Assembly: GCF_014764305.1 (NCBI RefSeq) | Contig: NZ_CP061703.1 | Span: forward strand, 248,001 to 312,000 | Direction of reading: 5' to 3' | Source: Mesoflavibacter profundi | GTDB taxonomy: Bacteria > Bacteroidota > Bacteroidia > Flavobacteriales > Flavobacteriaceae | DNA: 64,000 nucleotides | Shown here: positions 43,638-55,095 of the stretch, one piece after another | Numbering within the stretch: position 1 is the first letter of the stretch | Layout: each line of letters starts with the position of its first letter | Made by a program: the position numbers and the translations under genes | Notes under the pieces: model-generated | Told to the model about the DNA's origin: nothing | The model's database searches: none | What the model saw: the letters and a program-made list of their open reading frames with translations, nothing else

Positions 43638-46600
43638 CTAGTTAAAGTTTACTTCTTGCTTAGCCTTCATCATTTGATCAAATTCTTCTTTAGATCCTAC
43701 TATGATATTATCATAAGTACGCATACCTGTACCTGCTGGAATACGGTGTCCTACGATAACATTTTCTTTTAGACCTTCTAAAGTATCTACTTTACCACTT
43801 ACAGCTGCTTCGTTTAGTACTTTTGTAGTTTCCTGGAACGATGCTGCAGATATAAATGATTTAGTTTGTAACGATGCTCTAGTTATACCTTGTAAGATAG
43901 GTGTTGCAGTTGCTGGTCTTGCGTCTCTAGCGTCTACTAACTGTTTATCTTCACGTTTTAGTATAGAATTTTCGTCTCTTAATTGGAAGGCTGTAATAAT
44001 TTGTCCTTCTTTTAAGTTTGTAGAGTCGCCTGCGTTTTCAACAACTTTCATTCCAAAGATTTCATCATTTTCTTCGATAAAATCTGATTTATGAACAAGC
44101 TGATCTTCTAAGAAAGTAGTATCACCAGAATCGATAATTCTTACTTTACGCATCATTTGTCTTACTACAACCTCAAAGTGTTTATCATTAATTTTAACAC
44201 CTTGAAGACGATATACTTCTTGTACCTCATTAACTAGATATTGTTGTACAGCTGAAGGACCTTTGATATTTAATATATCATTAGGCGTTACAGATCCATC
44301 TGATAATGGCATTCCTGCTTTAACAAAATCGTTTTCTTGTACTAAAATTTGGTTAGATAACTTAACTAGGTATTTTTTAATTTCACCTAATTTAGATTCC
44401 ACAATAATCTCACGATTACCACGCTTAATCTTACCGAAAGATACAACACCATCAATCTCACTAACTACTGCTGGATTAGAAGGATTACGTGCTTCAAATA
44501 ACTCGGTTACACGAGGTAAACCTCCTGTAATATCACCTGCTTTTGCAGATTTACGAGGAATCTTAACTAAGATTTTACCAACCTTAATCTTTTCTCCATC
44601 GTCAATCATTATATGAGCACCAACTGGTAAGTTGTATGATCTTATAGCTTCACCTTTACTATCTTCGATAATTAAAGTAGGGATAAGCTTTTTATTTCTA
44701 GATTCAGAAATTACTTTCTCTTGGAAACCTGTTTGCTCATCAATTTCAACTTGATAAGTTATACCTTGTTCGATGTTTTCATATCTTACTTTACCAGCAA
44801 ATTCTGAAATAATTACACCGTTGTATGGATCCCATGAACAAACAACATCTCCTGCTTTTAAAGATTCTCCATTTTTAATAAAAATGTGAGAACCGTAAGG
44901 TATATTATTTGTACTTAGTACAATTCCTGTTTTCTTATCTACTAATTTTAATTCTGATGTACGAGAGATTACAACATCTACTTCGTTACCTTCATTATCG
45001 GTACCCTTAACTGTTTTAAGGTCTTCGATTTCGGCAATTCCATCAAATTTAGTTACAAGTTTATTTTCTTCTGAAATGTTTCCTGCAATACCTCCAACGT
45101 GGAATGTACGAAGTGTTAACTGTGTTCCTGGTTCTCCAATAGATTGAGCTGCTACTACTCCAACAGCTTCACCACGTTGAACCATTTTATTAGTAGCAAG
45201 GTTACGTCCGTAACATTGTGCACAAATACCTTGTTTTGCTTCACATGTTAATGGTGAACGAACTTCTACAGATTCTACTGGTGATTGTTCTATTTTATCA
45301 GCAATTGTTTCATTAATTAATTGACCAGCCTCTACTAAAACTTCTTCAGTTAAAGGATTGTATACATCGTTTAATGATACACGTCCAACAATTCTTTCAG
45401 CTAAACTCTCAACAACTTCGTCATTCTTTTTAAGAGGTGTAACTTCTACTCCTCTTAAAGTACCACAATCTTCACTATTTACAATAACATCTTGTGATAC
45501 GTCTACTAAACGACGTGTTAAGTAACCTGCATCGGCTGTTTTTAATGCTGTATCGGCAAGACCTTTACGAGCACCGTGCGTTGAGATAAAGTATTCTAAA
45601 ATTGAAAGCCCTTCTTTAAAGTTAGAAAGAATTGGGTTTTCAATAATTTCTCCTCCACCTGCGTTAGATTTTTTAGGTTTTGCCATTAATCCACGCATTC
45701 CTGTAAGCTGACGAATCTGTTCTTTAGATCCACGAGCTCCAGAATCTAGCATCATATATACAGAGTTAAACCCTTGTTGGTCTTCTCTAATACGCTTCAT
45801 AGAAAGCTCTGTTAACTCGGCATTTGTAGAAGTCCAGATATCAATAACTTGGTTATAACGTTCGTTATTTGTTATTAGTCCCATGTTATAGTTTCCGGTA
45901 ATTCCGTCCACTTTTTTGTTAGCCTCGTCTATCATTGACTGCTTTTCTGGTGGGATAATAATATCACCTAAACTAAATGATAATCCACCTCTAAATGCGA
46001 AATTATAACCTAATGTTTTAATTTCGTCAAGGAAAGCAGCTGTTTCTGGTACACTTGTTACTTTAAGGATATTACCAATAATATCTCTTAAAGATTTTTT
46101 TGTTAATACCGTATTTATAAAACCTGCTGCTGCTGGTACTTTTTCATTGAAAAGTACACGACCAACAGTTGTTTCTATAATTTGAGGTACTAATTCTCCT
46201 GCTTCATTAAAATCTATAGCACGTACTTTAATTCCTGCGTTAAGATCTACACGCTTTTCGTTGTAAGCTATTGTAACTTCTTCTGCTGAATAGAACGTTA
46301 AACCTTCTCCTTTCACTACTAGTTCTGGAGTAGATTTTTTGTGCTTCGTCATATAATATAACCCAAGTACCATATCCTGAGATGGTACTGTTACTGGCGA
46401 ACCATTTGCAGGGTTTAAGATATTATGAGACGCTAACATTAATAATTGCGCTTCAAGAATAGCTTCTGGACCTAATGGTAAGTGAACCGCCATTTGGTCA
46501 CCATCAAAATCGGCGTTAAATGCCGTACACACTAATGGATGTAATTGTATCGCTTTTCCTTCTATTAATTTAGGTTGGAAAGCTTGAATACCAAGTCTGT

Positions 46601-47939
46601 GAAGCGTAGGAGCACGGTTTAATAGTACTGGATGTCCTTTTAAAACGTTTTCTAAAATATCCCAAACTACTGGTTCTTTTTTGTCTATAATTTTCTTTGC
46701 AGACTTAACTGTTTTTACAATTCCTCTCTCGATTAATTTTCTAATAACGAAAGGCTTGTATAATTCTGCCGCCATATTTTTAGGAAGACCACATTCAAAT
46801 AATTTTAATTCTGGTCCTACAACAATTACAGAACGTGCTGAATAGTCTACACGTTTTCCTAATAAGTTTTGACGGAAACGTCCTTGTTTACCTTTTAAAG
46901 AGTCTGATAAAGACTTTAATGGTCTGTTAGAATCTGTTTTTACTGCTGAAGATTTACGTGTGTTATCAAATAATGAATCTACAGATTCTTGTAACATACG
47001 CTTTTCATTACGTAAAATTACTTCAGGCGCTTTAATTTCTACTAATCGCTTTAAACGGTTGTTACGAATAATTACACGACGGTATAAATCATTTAAATCT
47101 GAAGTAGCAAAACGTCCACCATCTAAAGGTACAAGAGGTCTTAATTCTGGTGGAATTACAGGTACCACTTTCATTATCATCCATTCTGGACGATTCTCTC
47201 TGTATTCATTAGATTCTCTTAAAGCTTCAACAACTTGTAAACGCTTTAAAGCTTCTGTTTTACGTTGTTTTGAAGTTTCAGTATTTGCTTTATGACGTAA
47301 CTCAAATGATAAGCCATCTAAGTCAATTCTAGCTAATAAATCAATTAAACATTCTGCACCCATTTTAGCTATAAACTTATTTGGGTCTGTATCTTCAAGA
47401 TAATTATTGTCTTGAGGAAGCGTTTCTAAAATGTTTAAATATTCTTCTTCTGTTAAGAAGTCCATTTTTTGTAATGGTTCTCCTTCTTCATTTTTAGCAT
47501 TTCCTGGTTGAATTACTACGTATCTTTCGTAGTAAATAATCATATCTAATTTCTTTGAAGGTAATCCTAATAAATACCCTATTTTATTAGGTAAAGAACG
47601 GAAATACCAGATATGAGCAACTGGGACAACTAAATTGATATGTCCTACACGGTCACGACGTACTTTTTTTTCTGTAACTTCTACTCCACAACGGTCACAA
47701 ACTATTCCTTTATAACGAATACGTTTATATTTACCACAAGCACATTCGTAATCTTTTACAGGTCCAAAAATACGCTCGCAAAATAAACCATCTCTTTCTG
47801 GTTTATGAGTACGATAATTTATAGTTTCTGGTTTTAAAACTTCACCTCTAGATTCTGCTAATATAGATTCTGGTGATGCTAAACCAATTGAGATTTTATT
47901 AAATCTCTTTACTGAATTCTTATCTTGTTTTCTAGCCAT
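43638..47939 (-). CDS. rpoC: DNA-directed RNA polymerase subunit beta'
   Basis: This is the catalytic large subunit of RNA polymerase, 1,433 residues. The N-terminal zinc-binding segment has [20 protein letters not shown]. The active-site magnesium motif [12 protein letters not shown] is near residue 478. The second Cys cluster ([13 protein letters not shown]) is followed by the bridge-helix/trigger-loop region with [20 protein letters not shown]. The length is usual for Bacteroidota. It lies 74 bases after rpoB in the same operon and ends at a strong terminator. Confidence 0.98.
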   Translation of the reverse strand: MARKQDKNSVKRFNKISIGLASPESILAESRGEVLKPETINYRTHKPERDGLFCERIFGPVKDYECACGKYKRIRYKGIVCDRCGVEVTEKKVRRDRVGHINLVVPVAHIWYFRSLPNKIGYLLGLPSKKLDMIIYYERYVVIQPGNAKNEEGEPLQKMDFLTEEEYLNILETLPQDNNYLEDTDPNKFIAKMGAECLIDLLARIDLDGLSFELRHKANTETSKQRKTEALKRLQVVEALRESNEYRENRPEWMIMKVVPVIPPELRPLVPLDGGRFATSDLNDLYRRVIIRNNRLKRLVEIKAPEVILRNEKRMLQESVDSLFDNTRKSSAVKTDSNRPLKSLSDSLKGKQGRFRQNLLGKRVDYSARSVIVVGPELKLFECGLPKNMAAELYKPFVIRKLIERGIVKTVKSAKKIIDKKEPVVWDILENVLKGHPVLLNRAPTLHRLGIQAFQPKLIEGKAIQLHPLVCTAFNADFDGDQMAVHLPLGPEAILEAQLLMLASHNILNPANGSPVTVPSQDMVLGLYYMTKHKKSTPELVVKGEGLTFYSAEEVTIAYNEKRVDLNAGIKVRAIDFNEAGELVPQIIETTVGRVLFNEKVPAAAGFINTVLTKKSLRDIIGNILKVTSVPETAAFLDEIKTLGYNFAFRGGLSFSLGDIIIPPEKQSMIDEANKKVDGITGNYNMGLITNNERYNQVIDIWTSTNAELTELSMKRIREDQQGFNSVYMMLDSGARGSKEQIRQLTGMRGLMAKPKKSNAGGGEIIENPILSNFKEGLSILEYFISTHGARKGLADTALKTADAGYLTRRLVDVSQDVIVNSEDCGTLRGVEVTPLKKNDEVVESLAERIVGRVSLNDVYNPLTEEVLVEAGQLINETIADKIEQSPVESVEVRSPLTCEAKQGICAQCYGRNLATNKMVQRGEAVGVVAAQSIGEPGTQLTLRTFHVGGIAGNISEENKLVTKFDGIAEIEDLKTVKGTDNEGNEVDVVISRTSELKLVDKKTGIVLSTNNIPYGSHIFIKNGESLKAGDVVCSWDPYNGVIISEFAGKVRYENIEQGITYQVEIDEQTGFQEKVISESRNKKLIPTLIIEDSKGEAIRSYNLPVGAHIMIDDGEKIKVGKILVKIPRKSAKAGDITGGLPRVTELFEARNPSNPAVVSEIDGVVSFGKIKRGNREIIVESKLGEIKKYLVKLSNQILVQENDFVKAGMPLSDGSVTPNDILNIKGPSAVQQYLVNEVQEVYRLQGVKINDKHFEVVVRQMMRKVRIIDSGDTTFLEDQLVHKSDFIEENDEIFGMKVVENAGDSTNLKEGQIITAFQLRDENSILKREDKQLVDARDARPATATPILQGITRASLQTKSFISAASFQETTKVLNEAAVSGKVDTLEGLKENVIVGHRIPAGTGMRTYDNIIVGSKEEFDQMMKAKQEVNFN

Positions 47940-48013
47940 AATTTCTTATAGTATTCAGTCTCCAGCTTTCAGTATGCAGATTTACTACATACTGATTACT
48001 GACTACTATTTTT
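47940..48013 (-). repeat. Repeat-rich rpoB-rpoC spacer
   Basis: The 74-base spacer contains several imperfect copies of CAGT/ACTG words. It includes an 8-base inverted repeat TCAGTATG (47969-47976) and CATACTGA (47988-47995), and adjacent CAGTCTCC and CTGATTACTGACTACT stretches. It looks like a short interspersed palindromic element rather than random spacer. Confidence 0.45.
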
Positions 48014-51000
48014 TTATTCTTCTAATCTAATGTCTAACCCTAATCCTTTTAATTCGTGCATTAATACGTTAAAAGATTCTGGTAATCCTGGTTCTGGCAT
48101 TGGCTCTCCTTTTACGATTGCTTCGTAAGTTTTTGCTCTACCTACCACGTCATCAGATTTTACTGTCAAGATTTCTCTAAGTGTGCTTGATGCACCATAT
48201 GCTTCTAGTGCCCAAACTTCCATCTCTCCAAAACGCTGACCTCCAAATTGTGCTTTACCACCTAAAGGTTGTTGTGTAATTAAAGAGTAAGGTCCAATAG
48301 AACGAGCATGCATCTTATCATCAACCATGTGACCAAGCTTAAGCATGTAAATCACACCTACTGTTGCAGGTTGATCAAAACGATCTCCTGTACCTCCATC
48401 ATATAAATAAGTATGTCCGTATCTTGGTATACCTGCTTCGTCTGTTAACTCATTAATTTGATCTATAGTAGCTCCATCAAAAATTGGAGTTGCAAATTTT
48501 CTACCTAAATCTTGTCCTGCCCATCCTAAAACAGTTTCATAAATCTGTCCAATATTCATACGAGATGGTACACCTAATGGGTTAAGTACGATATCTACTG
48601 GCGTTCCATCTTCTAAGAATGGCATATCTTCTTGACGAACAATTCTAGCAACAATACCTTTGTTACCATGTCGTCCTGCCATCTTATCTCCTACTTTAAG
48701 TTTACGTTTTTTAGCAATGTAAACTTTAGCTAGTTTAATTATTCCTGATGGAAGTTCATCTCCTACAGATATTGTAAATTTCTCACGTCTTAAAGCTCCT
48801 TGTAAATCGTTTTCTTTAATCTTATAGTTATGGATTAAATCTGCGATTAACTTATTAGTATGCTCATCAGTTGTCCAAGTTCCTCCTGTTAAATGCGTAT
48901 AATCATCTACTGCGTTTAACATTTTTAAAGTAAACTTTTTACCTTTTGGCAACACTTCTTCTCCAAGATCGTTAAAGATACCTTGAGATGTTTTACCGTT
49001 TACTATAGCAAATAATTTGTCTACTAATACAGATTGTAATTCGTCAAATTTTGTTGCATATAGCATTTCTAATTTAGAAATATCTTCTTTGTCTTGAGCT
49101 CTTTTACGTTTATCTTTAATCGCTCTAGAAAATAATTTTTTGTTTATAACAACACCATGTAAAGAAGGCGATGCTTTTAATGATGCATCTTTTACGTCAC
49201 CAGCTTTATCACCAAAAATTGCTCTTAAAAGTTTTTCTTCTGGTGTTGGATCAGATTCACCTTTAGGAGTAATTTTTCCAATTAAAATATCTCCAGGTTT
49301 AACTTCTGCTCCAACGCGGATCATACCATTTTCATCTAAATCTTTAGTAGCTTCTTCAGAAACGTTTGGTATATCGTTAGTTAACTCTTCATTACCTAGT
49401 TTTGTATCTCTTACTTCTAATGAATACTCATCTATATGAATAGAAGTAAAAATATCTTCACGTACTACTTTTTCTGAAATTACAATTGCATCCTCAAAGT
49501 TATACCCTTTCCAAGGCATAAAGGCTACTTTCATATTTCTTCCTAAGGCTAATTCTCCTTTTTCAGTAGCATAACCTTCACAAAGTACTTGACCTTTAAC
49601 AACTGTATCACCTTTTCTTACAATAGGCTTTAAGTTTATTGATGTACCTTGATTAGTTTTTCTAAACTTGATTAAAGGATATGTTTTAACGTCGCTATCA
49701 AAACTAACTTTAGCTTCGTCTTCTGTACGCTCGTATTTAATTACTATTTCATTAGCGTCTACGTATTCTACAACACCATTTCCTTCTGCATTAATTAATA
49801 CACGAGAATCTGATGCTACCTGTTTTTCAAGACCTGTTCCTACAATTGGAGATTGAGGTCTTAATAATGGTACTGCTTGACGCATCATGTTTGATCCCAT
49901 TAATGCACGGTTGGCATCATCATGCTCTAAGAATGGGATTAAAGATGCTGATATAGAAGAAATTTGGTTAGGCGCTACATCTGTATAATGAATTTCTTTT
50001 GGATCCATTACTGGGAAATCGCCTTCCATTCTAGCAATTACTTTATCATGAAGTATTTTACCATCTTCATCAACTTTTACAGTTGCTTGAGCGATTAACT
50101 TTTCTTCTTCTTCTTCTGCACTTAAATATGTTGGTGTTCCTTTAATATCTACAACACCGTCTGTTACTTTTCTATATGGAGTTTCAATGAATCCCATTGA
50201 ATTCACTTTAGCATATACTGAAAGTGAAGAAATTAATCCAATATTTGGACCTTCTGGTGTTTCAATAGGACAAAGTCTTCCGTAGTGTGTATAGTGAACG
50301 TCACGTACCTCGAATCCTGCTCTTTCTCTTGATAATCCTCCTGGTCCTAATGCAGATAAACGACGTTTGTGAGTAATCTCTGCTAATGGATTTGTTTGAT
50401 CCATAAACTGAGATAACTGGTTTGTTCCAAAGAATGAATTAATTACTGAAGATAATGTCTTAGCATTAATTAAGTCTATTGGAGTAAAAACTTCGTTATC
50501 ACGTACATTCATACGCTCGCGAATTGTACGAGCCATACGAGCTAAACCAACACCAAATTGAGATGATAATTGTTCTCCTACTGTACGTACACGACGGTTA
50601 GATAAGTGATCAATATCATCAATCTCTGCTTTAGAATTGATTAACTCGATTAAATATTTAATAATGGTAATGATATCTTCTTTAGTAAGAACTTGTTTGT
50701 CCATACCAATATCAAGACCTAATTTTTTGTTCATTCTATAACGTCCAACTTCACCAAGAGAATAACGTTGATCAGAGAAGAATAATTTATCAATTATACC
50801 TCTAGCTGTTTCCTCATCTGGCGGCTCTGCGTTACGTAATTGACGATAGATATGCTCTACAGCTTCTTTTTCAGAGTTTGTTGGATCTTTTTGTAAAGTG
50901 TTATGAATAATAGCATAATCACCTTGCTGAGAAGATTCTTTATGAAGTAAGATTGTTTTAACTCCTACTTCTAAGATTTCTTCAATATTATCTTTATCTA

Positions 51001-51829
51001 GTTCTGTATCACGATCTAGAACTATTTCGTTACGTTCAATAGATACAACTTCTCCTGTATCTTCATCTACGAAATCTTCATGCCAAGTGTTAAGTACACG
51101 TGCTGCTAATTTTCGTCCTAATACTTTTTTAAGACCAGATTTAGAAACTTTAACTTCTTCTGCAAGATCAAAAATTTCTAATATATCTTTATCACGCTCA
51201 AATCCAATTGCTCTAAATAAAGTCGTTACAGGTAATTTTTTCTTTCTATCGATGTAAGCATACATCACTTGATTAATGTCTGTAGCAAACTCTATCCAAG
51301 ATCCTTTAAAAGGTATTACTCTAGCTGAATATAATTTTGTTCCATTAGCATGGAATGATTGACCAAAAAATACTCCTGGCGATCTATGTAATTGAGATAC
51401 AACAACTCTTTCTGCTCCATTGATAACAAAAGTTCCACTTGGAGTCATATATGGAATAGTACCTAAATATACATCTTGTACAATAGTCTCGAAATCTTCG
51501 TGTTCTGGATCTGTACAATATAATTTTAATCTAGCTTTTAAAGGTACGCTATAAGTTAATCCTCTTTCAATACACTCTTCTATAGTATATCTTGGTGGAT
51601 CGATAAAGTAATCTAAAAATTCTAATACGAATTGATTACGTGTGTCTGTAATTGGAAAGTTTTCTAGGAAGGTGTTATATAGTCCTTCATCACCTCTTTC
51701 TTCAGATTTAGTTTCTAGTTGGAAAAAATCCTGGAAGGATTTAATCTGAATATCCATAAAGTCAGGATATTCTGTTCTATTTACAATAGAAGAGAAATTT
51801 AATCTTTCAGCTTGTGTTACTAACATCAA
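48014..51829 (-). CDS. rpoB: DNA-directed RNA polymerase subunit beta
   Basis: The beta subunit of RNA polymerase, 1,271 residues. The rifampicin-pocket region (about 463-525) reads [20 protein letters not shown] then [15 protein letters not shown]. It has the wild-type Asp, His and Ser at the main resistance positions. [14 protein letters not shown] is near residue 1046, and the C-terminal part carries the clamp-contact segment [18 protein letters not shown]. Two Met codons begin the frame; either the first or second may be used. The 121-base gap from rplL holds two hairpins. The operon order rplKAJL-rpoBC is standard. Confidence 0.98.
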   Translation of the reverse strand: MMLVTQAERLNFSSIVNRTEYPDFMDIQIKSFQDFFQLETKSEERGDEGLYNTFLENFPITDTRNQFVLEFLDYFIDPPRYTIEECIERGLTYSVPLKARLKLYCTDPEHEDFETIVQDVYLGTIPYMTPSGTFVINGAERVVVSQLHRSPGVFFGQSFHANGTKLYSARVIPFKGSWIEFATDINQVMYAYIDRKKKLPVTTLFRAIGFERDKDILEIFDLAEEVKVSKSGLKKVLGRKLAARVLNTWHEDFVDEDTGEVVSIERNEIVLDRDTELDKDNIEEILEVGVKTILLHKESSQQGDYAIIHNTLQKDPTNSEKEAVEHIYRQLRNAEPPDEETARGIIDKLFFSDQRYSLGEVGRYRMNKKLGLDIGMDKQVLTKEDIITIIKYLIELINSKAEIDDIDHLSNRRVRTVGEQLSSQFGVGLARMARTIRERMNVRDNEVFTPIDLINAKTLSSVINSFFGTNQLSQFMDQTNPLAEITHKRRLSALGPGGLSRERAGFEVRDVHYTHYGRLCPIETPEGPNIGLISSLSVYAKVNSMGFIETPYRKVTDGVVDIKGTPTYLSAEEEEEKLIAQATVKVDEDGKILHDKVIARMEGDFPVMDPKEIHYTDVAPNQISSISASLIPFLEHDDANRALMGSNMMRQAVPLLRPQSPIVGTGLEKQVASDSRVLINAEGNGVVEYVDANEIVIKYERTEDEAKVSFDSDVKTYPLIKFRKTNQGTSINLKPIVRKGDTVVKGQVLCEGYATEKGELALGRNMKVAFMPWKGYNFEDAIVISEKVVREDIFTSIHIDEYSLEVRDTKLGNEELTNDIPNVSEEATKDLDENGMIRVGAEVKPGDILIGKITPKGESDPTPEEKLLRAIFGDKAGDVKDASLKASPSLHGVVINKKLFSRAIKDKRKRAQDKEDISKLEMLYATKFDELQSVLVDKLFAIVNGKTSQGIFNDLGEEVLPKGKKFTLKMLNAVDDYTHLTGGTWTTDEHTNKLIADLIHNYKIKENDLQGALRREKFTISVGDELPSGIIKLAKVYIAKKRKLKVGDKMAGRHGNKGIVARIVRQEDMPFLEDGTPVDIVLNPLGVPSRMNIGQIYETVLGWAGQDLGRKFATPIFDGATIDQINELTDEAGIPRYGHTYLYDGGTGDRFDQPATVGVIYMLKLGHMVDDKMHARSIGPYSLITQQPLGGKAQFGGQRFGEMEVWALEAYGASSTLREILTVKSDDVVGRAKTYEAIVKGEPMPEPGLPESFNVLMHELKGLGLDIRLEE

Positions 51830-51860
51830 TGGACGAAATTTTGATTAAAAAAAAATGTTT

Positions 51861-51928
51861 GTATATAGCTTGTGACTATATACGACAAATGGTTTAGGTC
51901 TTAGAGATACCTCTCCAGACCTAAACCT
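51861..51928 (-). promoter_or_regulatory. Double hairpin in the rplL-rpoB spacer (attenuator or processing site)
   Basis: The first hairpin met by polymerase has arms 51919-51928 and 51891-51900 (GGTTTAGGTC), with a further inner AGAG/CTCT pairing. The second has 8-base arms 51876-51883 and 51861-51868 (GTATATAG) and is followed on the minus strand by AAACA and a run of nine T. In many bacteria this junction carries an attenuator or RNase processing site. Confidence 0.6.
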
Positions 51929-51950
51929 TTGTAAAATTTATTGGGTAAGC

Positions 51951-52328
51951 TTACTTAAGCTCAACCTCTGCTCCTGCTTCTTCTAATGAAGATTTTAAGC
52001 CTTCAGCTTCGTCTTTAGAAACTCCTTCTTTGATGTTGCTTGGTGCACCATCTACTAATTCTTTAGCTTCTTTTAATCCTAAACCTGTTAATTCTTTTAC
52101 TAATTTAACAACTGCAAGCTTAGAAGCTCCAGCTGATTTAAGAACTACATCAAATTCAGTTTTTTCTTCTGCAGCGTCTCCACCAGCAGCAGCACCACCA
52201 GCAGCAACAGCTACTGCAGCAGCAGCAGGCTCTATACCATACTCATCTTTTAAAATAGTAGCTAACTCGTTTACTTCTTTAACTGTTAAGTTAACTAATT
52301 GTTCTGCGAAATCTTTTAAATCTGCCAT
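51951..52328 (-). CDS. rplL: 50S ribosomal protein L7/L12
   Basis: This acidic stalk protein recruits translational GTPases. The 125 residues form an N-terminal dimerisation helix region (to about 30), an Ala/Gly-rich hinge ([20 protein letters not shown]) and the conserved C-terminal domain with [20 protein letters not shown] and [13 protein letters not shown]. It follows rplJ by 60 bases, as in the usual L10-L12 operon. Confidence 0.98.
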   Translation of the reverse strand: MADLKDFAEQLVNLTVKEVNELATILKDEYGIEPAAAAVAVAAGGAAAGGDAAEEKTEFDVVLKSAGASKLAVVKLVKELTGLGLKEAKELVDGAPSNIKEGVSKDEAEGLKSSLEEAGAEVELK

Positions 52329-52388
52329 TTTTCTATCGTTTTAATAATTTTTTAATTTAAATATATAATTGTAAAAGTGCGTACTTTT

Positions 52389-52910
52389 TTAACCTTCTCT
52401 TTCTGATAAGGTCTTTACTAATCCAGATAATGTATTTCCTCCTGATTTAAGAGCAGAAATTACATTCTTAGCTGGTGATTGTAATAATCCTATAATATCA
52501 CCAATTAATTCTTCTCTAGACTTGATATCTACTAGTGCGTCTAATTGATCATCACCTAAGTAAATAGCTTCTTCTATGAATGCACCTTTTAATAAAGGTT
52601 TATTAGATTTTTTTCTGAAAGCCTTTATAACTTTAGCTGGAGCATTCCCTGCCTCAGCATACATTACAGAAGTATTACCTTTTAAAGTTGATGGTAAGTC
52701 TCCAAAATCTTTGTCTGAAGCTTCCATTGCTTTTTCTAGTAATGTATTTTTAACAACTGCTAATTTCACGTTTGCTTTGAAGCATGCGCGACGTAAATCT
52801 GAAGTTGCAACAGCGTTTAATCCAGAAATATCTGCAATATAGATATTAGCATTATCAGCTAATTGAGCAGTTAAGTCTTGAATTACTTGTGATTTTTCTT
52901 CTCTTGTCAT
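52389..52910 (-). CDS. rplJ: 50S ribosomal protein L10
   Basis: The stalk base protein binds 23S rRNA and carries L7/L12 dimers on its C-terminal helix. At 173 residues it is typical. It starts MTREEKSQVIQDL, with the RNA-binding core (ISGLNAVATSDLRRACFKAN, AVVKNTLLEKAM) and the C-terminal helix SALKSGGNTLSGLVKTLSER. It lies between rplA (19 bases) and rplL. L10 usually represses its own operon, but I see no defined leader site here. Confidence 0.98.
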   Translation of the reverse strand: MTREEKSQVIQDLTAQLADNANIYIADISGLNAVATSDLRRACFKANVKLAVVKNTLLEKAMEASDKDFGDLPSTLKGNTSVMYAEAGNAPAKVIKAFRKKSNKPLLKGAFIEEAIYLGDDQLDALVDIKSREELIGDIIGLLQSPAKNVISALKSGGNTLSGLVKTLSEREG

Positions 52911-52929
52911 AATAAAAGTTTTTAACTAC

Positions 52930-53619
52930 TTAACCAATTTTAGTATCAATTGCAATACTTGGGCTCATAGTACTTGACATGTAAATACTTTTTACATAAG
53001 TACCTTTTGCTGCTGTAGGTTTAAGTTTAATTAATGTTGTTAATAATTCGTTTGCATTTCCTGCAATTTTATCTGCAGTAAAAGATGCTTTCCCTATAGA
53101 TGCATGTACGATACCAGTTTTATCAACTTTAAAATCGATTTTACCAGCTTTTACTTCAGTTACTGCTTTTGCAATATCCATAGTTACTGTACCTGTTTTA
53201 GGGTTAGGCATTAATCCTCTTGGACCTAAAATACGTCCTAACGGACCTAACTTACCCATAACGCTTGGCATTGTTATAATTACATCAACGTCAGTCCAAC
53301 CGCTTTTAATCTTATCTAAATACTCGTCTAATCCAACAAAGTCAGCACCTGCTTCTTTAGCTTCTGCTTCTTTATCTGGAGTTACTAATGCAAGAACTTT
53401 AACGTCCTTACCTGTTCCATGAGGAAGAGATACAACACCTCTTACCATTTGATTAGCTTTTCTTGGATCTACACCAAGTCTAACTGCTATATCAACTGAT
53501 GCATCAAACTTAGTATTTGTTATTTCTTTTACTAAAGCTGAAGCTTCTTCTAAAGAATATAATCTATCCTTCTCGATTTTAGCTTGAGCTTCTTTTAGTT
53601 TCTTTGTTAATCTTGCCAT
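52930..53619 (-). CDS. rplA: 50S ribosomal protein L1
   Basis: The L1-stalk protein binds 23S rRNA near the E site and often represses translation of the L11-L1 operon. The 229 residues carry the hallmark [10 protein letters not shown] segment and the [18 protein letters not shown] region. The C-terminal lobe ends with [15 protein letters not shown]. It lies 20 bases after rplK, so both are translated from the same message. Confidence 0.98.
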   Translation of the reverse strand: MARLTKKLKEAQAKIEKDRLYSLEEASALVKEITNTKFDASVDIAVRLGVDPRKANQMVRGVVSLPHGTGKDVKVLALVTPDKEAEAKEAGADFVGLDEYLDKIKSGWTDVDVIITMPSVMGKLGPLGRILGPRGLMPNPKTGTVTMDIAKAVTEVKAGKIDFKVDKTGIVHASIGKASFTADKIAGNANELLTTLIKLKPTAAKGTYVKSIYMSSTMSPSIAIDTKIG

Positions 53620-53639
53620 TTTCTTAAAATCTTTTTAGG

Positions 53640-54080
53640 TTAATTTGGTGCATCTCCACCTTTAACAGTTATACCCATAGATCTTGCAGTACCAGCAATC
53701 ATTCTCATTGCTGAATCAATAGTAAACGCATTTAAATCTTGCATTTTATCTTCAGCTATAGTTCTGATTTGATCCCAAGAAACTTTTGCTACTTTTCTTA
53801 CATGAGGTTCTCCTGAACCTTTTTTTACTTTGGCCGCTTCTAATAATTGAACTGCTGCAGGTGGTGTCTTAATTACAAAATCAAAAGACTTGTCTTTGTA
53901 AACAGATATCACAACTGGTAATACTTTACCAGCTTTATCTTGTGTTCTAGCATTAAACTGCTTACAGAACTCCATGATATTAACTCCAGCAGCACCTAAA
54001 GCGGGTCCAACCGGTGGCGATGGGTTCGCTGCACCTCCCCTAACTTGTAGTTTAACTACTTTACCTAATTCTTTTGCCAT
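53640..54080 (-). CDS. rplK: 50S ribosomal protein L11
   Basis: L11 belongs to the GTPase-associated centre and binds 23S rRNA at the thiostrepton loop. The 146 residues include the flexible N-terminal [20 protein letters not shown] and the RNA-binding C-terminal domain with [11 protein letters not shown]. It is 74 bases downstream of nusG and begins the ribosomal protein part of the operon. Confidence 0.98.
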   Translation of the reverse strand: MAKELGKVVKLQVRGGAANPSPPVGPALGAAGVNIMEFCKQFNARTQDKAGKVLPVVISVYKDKSFDFVIKTPPAAVQLLEAAKVKKGSGEPHVRKVAKVSWDQIRTIAEDKMQDLNAFTIDSAMRMIAGTARSMGITVKGGDAPN

Positions 54081-54154
54081 TTTTAAAATTTTTGTATTGT
54101 AATAATATAAATTGGAAGCCTACATTATTACTTACTTATTTGGTGTAACAATTA

Positions 54155-54709
54155 TTAAATCTTCTCTACTTGCATATAACTTAATTCTAATGGAGTTTTT
54201 CTTCCAAAAATCTTAACCATTACTTCAAGTTTACGTTTTTCTTCATTTATATTTTCGATAGTACCATCAAAACCATTAAATGGACCATCAATAACCTTTA
54301 CAGTTTCTCCGATAGTGTAAGGTATCGCTACATTAACATCAGCATCTACTGTAAGCTCATCAACCTTACCTAACATTCTATTTACTTCAGACTGTCTTAA
54401 TGGTAAAGGATCACCTCCTTTAGTAGCTCCTAAAAAACCTATAACATTTGTAACAGATTTAATAATGTGAGGAACTTCTCCTGTTAAGTTAGCTTTAATC
54501 ATTATGTAACCACTAAAATAAACTTTCTCTTTGTTTATTTTTTTTCCATTACGAATCTGAACAACCTTTTCAGTTGGAACTAAAACTTGTTCTACATAAT
54601 CTTGTAAACCTAGTCTAGCTATTTCGTTTTCAATGTAAGTCTTAACTTTATTTTCTTGTCCACTAACTGCTCTTACAACATACCATTTTTTCTCTCCTAC
54701 TTCAGCCAT
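54155..54709 (-). CDS. nusG: Transcription termination/antitermination protein NusG
   Basis: NusG binds RNA polymerase and couples it to the ribosome or Rho. The 184 residues consist of the NGN domain (about 7-115; KKWYVVRAVSGQENKV at the start, VYFSGYIMIKAN) and a C-terminal KOW domain with VKVIDGPFNGFDGTIE. It starts 4 bases after the secE stop. The length is normal, with no extra insertion domain. Confidence 0.98.
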   Translation of the reverse strand: MAEVGEKKWYVVRAVSGQENKVKTYIENEIARLGLQDYVEQVLVPTEKVVQIRNGKKINKEKVYFSGYIMIKANLTGEVPHIIKSVTNVIGFLGATKGGDPLPLRQSEVNRMLGKVDELTVDADVNVAIPYTIGETVKVIDGPFNGFDGTIENINEEKRKLEVMVKIFGRKTPLELSYMQVEKI

Positions 54710-54713
54710 AAAA

Positions 54714-54911
54714 CTATCCGTTTATTAGATTAAAATAAAGTGTAATCACTTTACTAAAAACTGTATCTACTCCCCAAATAGCTAGTGAAAAAATGATTGA
54801 AAATACAGCTACAAGAATTGTTAAACTTTGAGCTTCTGCCCAAGGAGTCCAACTTACATTATTCTTAAGTTCTGTAAAAGATTCTTTTATATAATTAACT
54901 ACTCCAGCCAT
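54714..54911 (-). CDS. secE: Preprotein translocase subunit SecE
   Basis: This 65-residue single-span subunit of the SecYEG channel has the amphipathic helix with KESFTELKNNVSWTPWAEA. It is followed by one transmembrane helix (about 28-50, LTILVAVFSIIFSLAIWGV). It lies between tRNA-Trp and nusG, the standard bacterial position. Confidence 0.96.
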   Translation of the reverse strand: MAGVVNYIKESFTELKNNVSWTPWAEAQSLTILVAVFSIIFSLAIWGVDTVFSKVITLYFNLING

Positions 54912-54958
54912 AATATTTTATTGGTTAAATAAAGAAAAACTTTATTTCAATGTTTTTG

Positions 54959-55031
54959 CACGGGTTGAGAGACTCGAACTCCCGACACCTGGTTTTGGAG
55001 ACCAGTGCTCTACCAACTGAGCTAAACCCGT
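54959..55031 (-). tRNA. tRNA-Trp (anticodon CCA)
   Basis: A 73-base cloverleaf on the minus strand. The 7-bp acceptor (ACGGGTT with AACCCGT) and discriminator G fit, and the anticodon loop reads CTCCAAA. It sits between tuf and secE. Confidence 0.96.
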
Positions 55032-55042
55032 AAATATAAATC

Positions 55043-55068
55043 AAGGTGTTTCTCTTAAGAAACACCTT
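55043..55068 (-). terminator. Hairpin after tuf
   Basis: A perfect 11-base stem (55043-55053 with 55058-55068, core AAGGTGTTTC) lies 28 bases after the tuf stop and 11 bases before tRNA-Trp. The minus-strand tail is only moderately T-rich. It may be a leaky terminator or processing hairpin. Confidence 0.6.
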
Positions 55069-55095
55069 AATTTAGTTATTTATTGAGACTAAAAA

